Part shown: positions 61,238 to 64,000 of the stretch, in pieces
Position numbering within the stretch: position 1 is the first letter of the stretch
Layout: the number at the start of each line of letters is the position of its first letter
The notes under the pieces: generated by a model
Database searches by the model: none
Told to the model about the DNA's origin: nothing
What the model saw: the letters and a program-made list of their open reading frames with translations, nothing else
Program-made: the position numbers and the translations under genes
DNA from: an uncultured Mucispirillum sp.
Lineage (GTDB): Bacteria > Chrysiogenota > Deferribacteres > Deferribacterales > Mucispirillaceae
Direction of reading: 5' to 3'
Assembly: GCA_944325215.1 (NCBI GenBank)
Contig: CALUZC010000017.1
Coordinates: forward strand, 1 to 64,000
Length of the DNA stretch: 64,000 nucleotides

Positions 61238-63538
61238 CTACCTTGTTAATAAAAGTTTTTCATCTGTTATTTCATCTTTTCTAATAGCTTTAAATTTTTC
61301 CATTAAAGTTTCAACTGTTAAGTTTTTCTTTTCTTCTTCTGAAATATCTAAAATAATTTCACCATTATCCATCATAATAAGCCTGTTACCATACTTTATA
61401 GCATGCTGCATATTGTGGGTAATCATCATCATCGTAAGCCCATATTCCTCTCTTAATTTTAAAGTAAGTTCCATTACTCTATTAGAGTTATCTGGGTCAA
61501 GGGCCGCAGTATGTTCATCTAAAAGCACAAGTTCCGGGTGGCTCATAGCTGTCATTAATAATGTTAATGCCTGCCTTTGCCCGCCTGAGAAAAGACCTAC
61601 ATTATCAGCCAATCTATCTTCAAGCCCCATATTAAGCCTTGATACATGCTCTGCAAATTCTTTTCTAACTTTCTTATTTAAGCTGATAATAGGTAGTTTA
61701 AATCCTTTACTTCTACATAATATCATATTATCTTCTAAAGCCATATCTCCACTTGTTCCAAGTAGTGGGTTTTGAAATATTCTTCCTATAAAATGTGCTT
61801 TTATATATTCTTTCATTTTAGTAATATTTCTATTTTTGTAAAAAATTTTGCCATCTGTAACATCATATGTTCCTGATATAACATTAAATAAAGTGGATTT
61901 ACCTGCTCCATTTGAACCTATAATAGTGATAAAATCACCTTTATTAATAGTTAATGAAAGGTTACGAAGCACATGTTTTTCATCAGGTGTGCCTTCAAAA
62001 AACTTTTTATTTATATTTTCAAGGACTAATATGTTTTTACCATTACTTTCAAAATTTTCTTTTGCAGCTAATGCATCTTTACGTTTATTTGCACCTTTAT
62101 TTTTACTGTTGAATATTTTAAAAATAATAAATGGTGCTGCAACATATATTAGTAAAACAGCTATATATATACCTGCATATACACTATTATTTTCCACATT
62201 TATAAAATATAGAATATTTTCAACAATAGCTATAAATACTGCTATATACAAAGGCACAGCAATACATAGTATTAAAATTATTCTATTGAAAAACCCTTCA
62301 ACAAAACTACTTAATAATTTATTTTTTATTTTACCAAATATTTTTTCTCTAACATCTTTTTTTATGGTAATAACCATTAAAAATGGAAATAGTAAATAAA
62401 GCCCCCAGTAATAAAAACCTGCAAAACTCATGTATAATGAAGTTTCAGCTTTTCCTGCATGGCTTAACATCATTTTAAATGTAAGCACTAAAGTTATTGC
62501 ATATATAAATAAAAACCAAAATACATATGTTTTATTAATAAAAGAGTCAACAAAAGCAGATATTTTACTTACTATAAATCTTAAAACTCCAGTTTTATTA
62601 TCTTTAAATACATTTGATTTTTTATTTTTCTTCATTTTGCCAAGCACTATAATAACTATTATAAGAATACCAGTAATTAATTTTAAATCATTTGTGCCAA
62701 AGCCTATAACATAACCATACTTAATAGCAAGGAATACTATACCTTTATATATAATAGAACCAAAAATCACTCCAAATGTAATAAGCCATATTTTATTAGA
62801 ACGTATAATAAATTCCCCAAGCATAACAGCAGCAAGCCCAATTACAATTATACCAACACCACTTTGAGCATTTGCACTGCCTATAAACTGAGCATACAAT
62901 GCACCACTTAATGCCACAAGACCGTTGGAAAGCCCTACACCTATTACTTTTAATGTATTTGGATTTACCCCTTGAGAAAGTATCATCTGTTCATTAGAAC
63001 CCAATGCACCAATTGAAATACCTAAATCTGTTCTAAAGAATATGTCTATTAAAAGCTTTATAAACATAACAAATATTAAGAAAAATATAAACATACCAAC
63101 AGTTGATGCAATAGTATCATCAAATTTAATTCCAATGGAAGATAAAAACTCTAAAATAGCTGATGAAGCAGAATAAACAATCATACTGCCTTCATTTTTA
63201 TAATCTGTTAAAGAAAGATATGATTTATTAAGCAAAATACGTATATTTATTGAATAAAGCATTGTCATGGTAATAATACCTGCTAAAAGGTTTGGTATTT
63301 TTAAAACAGTGTGTAACAGTGCAGTAAATACACCAGCTCCAACCCCTGCAATAAAAGCCATAATTAGCACAGAATTCATGTCGTAATTATTTATAATTAA
63401 TATACCAGCTACACATGCCCCTGTTGCAAAAGAACCGTCCACTGTTAAATCTGGAAAATCAAGTATTCTAAATGTAATAAATACACCTAAAACCATAAGT
63501 GCATAAATCAAACCTTCAACAAATATAGAACTTAACAT
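61238..63538 (-). CDS. Fused ABC importer: TrpY-like permease plus ATPase in one chain
   Basis: 766 residues. Residues 1-300 form an ABC permease of the branched-chain/ribose type (COG4120 style: EGLIYALMVLGVFITFRILDFPDLTVDGSFATGACVAG, MLYSINIRILLNKSYLSL, GLAAVMLGEFI). Residues about 330-480 add several further membrane segments not typical of this family. Residues about 500-766 are an ATPase with Walker A GSNGAGKST (near 540), signature FSGGQRQ and Walker B LVLLDEHTAALDP, like COG1101. In most bacteria permease and ATPase are separate genes next to a binding protein. No binding-protein gene is adjacent here. Substrates of relatives include tryptophan/tyrosine. Confidence 0.87.
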   Translation of the reverse strand: MLSSIFVEGLIYALMVLGVFITFRILDFPDLTVDGSFATGACVAGILIINNYDMNSVLIMAFIAGVGAGVFTALLHTVLKIPNLLAGIITMTMLYSINIRILLNKSYLSLTDYKNEGSMIVYSASSAILEFLSSIGIKFDDTIASTVGMFIFFLIFVMFIKLLIDIFFRTDLGISIGALGSNEQMILSQGVNPNTLKVIGVGLSNGLVALSGALYAQFIGSANAQSGVGIIVIGLAAVMLGEFIIRSNKIWLITFGVIFGSIIYKGIVFLAIKYGYVIGFGTNDLKLITGILIIVIIVLGKMKKNKKSNVFKDNKTGVLRFIVSKISAFVDSFINKTYVFWFLFIYAITLVLTFKMMLSHAGKAETSLYMSFAGFYYWGLYLLFPFLMVITIKKDVREKIFGKIKNKLLSSFVEGFFNRIILILCIAVPLYIAVFIAIVENILYFINVENNSVYAGIYIAVLLIYVAAPFIIFKIFNSKNKGANKRKDALAAKENFESNGKNILVLENINKKFFEGTPDEKHVLRNLSLTINKGDFITIIGSNGAGKSTLFNVISGTYDVTDGKIFYKNRNITKMKEYIKAHFIGRIFQNPLLGTSGDMALEDNMILCRSKGFKLPIISLNKKVRKEFAEHVSRLNMGLEDRLADNVGLFSGGQRQALTLLMTAMSHPELVLLDEHTAALDPDNSNRVMELTLKLREEYGLTMMMITHNMQHAIKYGNRLIMMDNGEIILDISEEEKKNLTVETLMEKFKAIRKDEITDEKLLLTR

Positions 63539-63567
63539 TACCTATTCCTTATTATAAATTTGCATTG

Positions 63568-63596
63568 ATAATATGATTATTTTAAATATTTATCAA
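63568..63596 (-). promoter_or_regulatory. Candidate promoter of the fused ABC importer/LysE operon
   Basis: Minus strand: TTGATA (63596-63591), 17-base spacer, TATTAT (63573-63568), 29 bases before the start codon; AAGGAATAGG lies just before the ATG. Confidence 0.5.
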
Positions 63597-63604
63597 GTAT
63601 TATT

Positions 63605-64000
63605 TTACTTATCCACCACGTATAATTCTTCTTCATGGTGGTGGTCTATATTATCTATATAATATTTTGTATCTTTTGCAATCTGTGATGATAATAGCAG
63701 CACTGCAATTAAATTTGGCACTGCCATAAATGCATTTAATATATCTGCCATAGTCCATACAATATCTAAAGCTAAAACAGGTGCTACTACAAGCACTGTA
63801 ATATAAACAATTTTATAAGGTAATATTGCTTTTTTTCCAAAAAGATATTCTGCACATCTTTCGCCATAATATGACCAGCCTAATATAGTAGAATATGCAA
63901 AAATTGTAAGCGACACCACCAATATAAATGAACCTATATATGGTATTTGGTTAAAAGCAGCCGTAGTCATCTGCCCACCATTTAAAAAATTACTCATATG
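63605..64000 (-). CDS. Alanine/glycine:cation symporter (AGCS), C-terminal part only
   Basis: The final 130 or so residues of a sodium:alanine symporter. AFNQIPYIGSFILVVSLTIFAYSTILGWSYYGERCAEYLFG is the conserved near-C-terminal AGCS block, followed by three membrane segments and a short acidic/His tail (HHHEEELYVVDK). The family is about 450-500 residues, so the real start lies beyond the window edge; the ATG at 63997 is internal. Separated from the next gene on the same strand by a promoter-bearing gap. Confidence 0.85.
   Translation of the reverse strand, partial: HMSNFLNGGQMTTAAFNQIPYIGSFILVVSLTIFAYSTILGWSYYGERCAEYLFGKKAILPYKIVYITVLVVAPVLALDIVWTMADILNAFMAVPNLIAVLLLSSQIAKDTKYYIDNIDHHHEEELYVVDK

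Noticed and set aside
61233-62399. Two long plus-strand open frames (about 180 codons each) opposite the fused ABC gene
   Set aside because: They lie wholly antisense to a strongly supported ABC permease/ATPase and show no recognisable motif or ribosome-binding site. AT-rich genomes give such shadow frames.
1-64000. CRISPR arrays, insertion sequences, prophage or integrase genes
   Set aside because: No evenly spaced direct repeats, transposase, integrase or phage structural genes were found when reading both strands.

Overview
The window (about 31-33% G+C by eye) looks like a chromosomal segment of a low-GC, Gram-negative, didermic bacterium. The evidence is a complete-looking type II secretion locus, a TolC/HlyD exporter, LpxR-type and FadL/TraF_2-type outer-membrane barrels, and lipoproteins. 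The three GH57 enzymes, the 833-residue mannose-1-phosphate guanylyltransferase fusion and the zinc-ribbon forms of S14 and L24 suggest Deferribacterota. The strong AT bias fits a host-associated member such as Mucispirillum. This assignment is inference from gene content; no database was searched. No insertion sequence, prophage or CRISPR array was seen.

Layout. 1-5677 (minus): 13 ribosomal protein genes from rplD to rpsN in the usual S10-spc order, but rpsJ and rplC are missing upstream of rplD. 5678-13633: a CoA-disulfide reductase with a rhodanese domain, a META-domain secreted protein, a TolC-HlyD-ABC2-ABC2 exporter operon without an ATPase, and a ThiE/TenI-like protein. 13616-26510: a RhtB exporter, then a divergent type II secretion locus (gspCDEF leftward behind a small CPBP protease; gspGHIJKLMN rightward) and an SDR dehydrogenase. 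26511-32915 (minus): an envelope operon with an MltB-type transglycosylase, two tandem copies of a lipoprotein + beta-barrel pair, and a Cys-rich secreted protein. 33049-46200 (plus): rpe, a CheY-like regulator, the GDP-mannose pyrophosphorylase fusion and a glycogen/alpha-glucan cluster (two GH57 enzymes, galT-like, glgA-like, DUF4912 protein, GH57 branching enzyme). 46254-64000: mixed genes, including an AhpD-like protein, a diverged FGE-like/TPR protein, a DAACS symporter, tRNA-Leu(GAG), a K+/H+ antiporter, LpxR and ModE, paired TPR proteins, RNase R, CysK, a fused ABC importer with a His-tailed LysE exporter, and the C-terminal part of an alanine/glycine symporter cut by the window edge.

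How the genes work together. The glucan cluster holds chain elongation (GlgA-like), branching, transfer and hydrolysis in one translationally packed operon. The type II locus lacks a prepilin peptidase and a pilotin gene here but carries an intramembrane protease as its first leftward gene. This, the duplicated lipoprotein/barrel cassette and the fused importer/His-rich exporter pair are the most unusual gene modules.

Non-coding structure is also notable: an intrinsic terminator inside the gspG-gspH junction, a 16-bp hairpin directly before the response-regulator ribosome-binding site, a chain of hairpins before the first GH57 gene, leader hairpins before rplD, and a candidate ModE operator upstream of modE.
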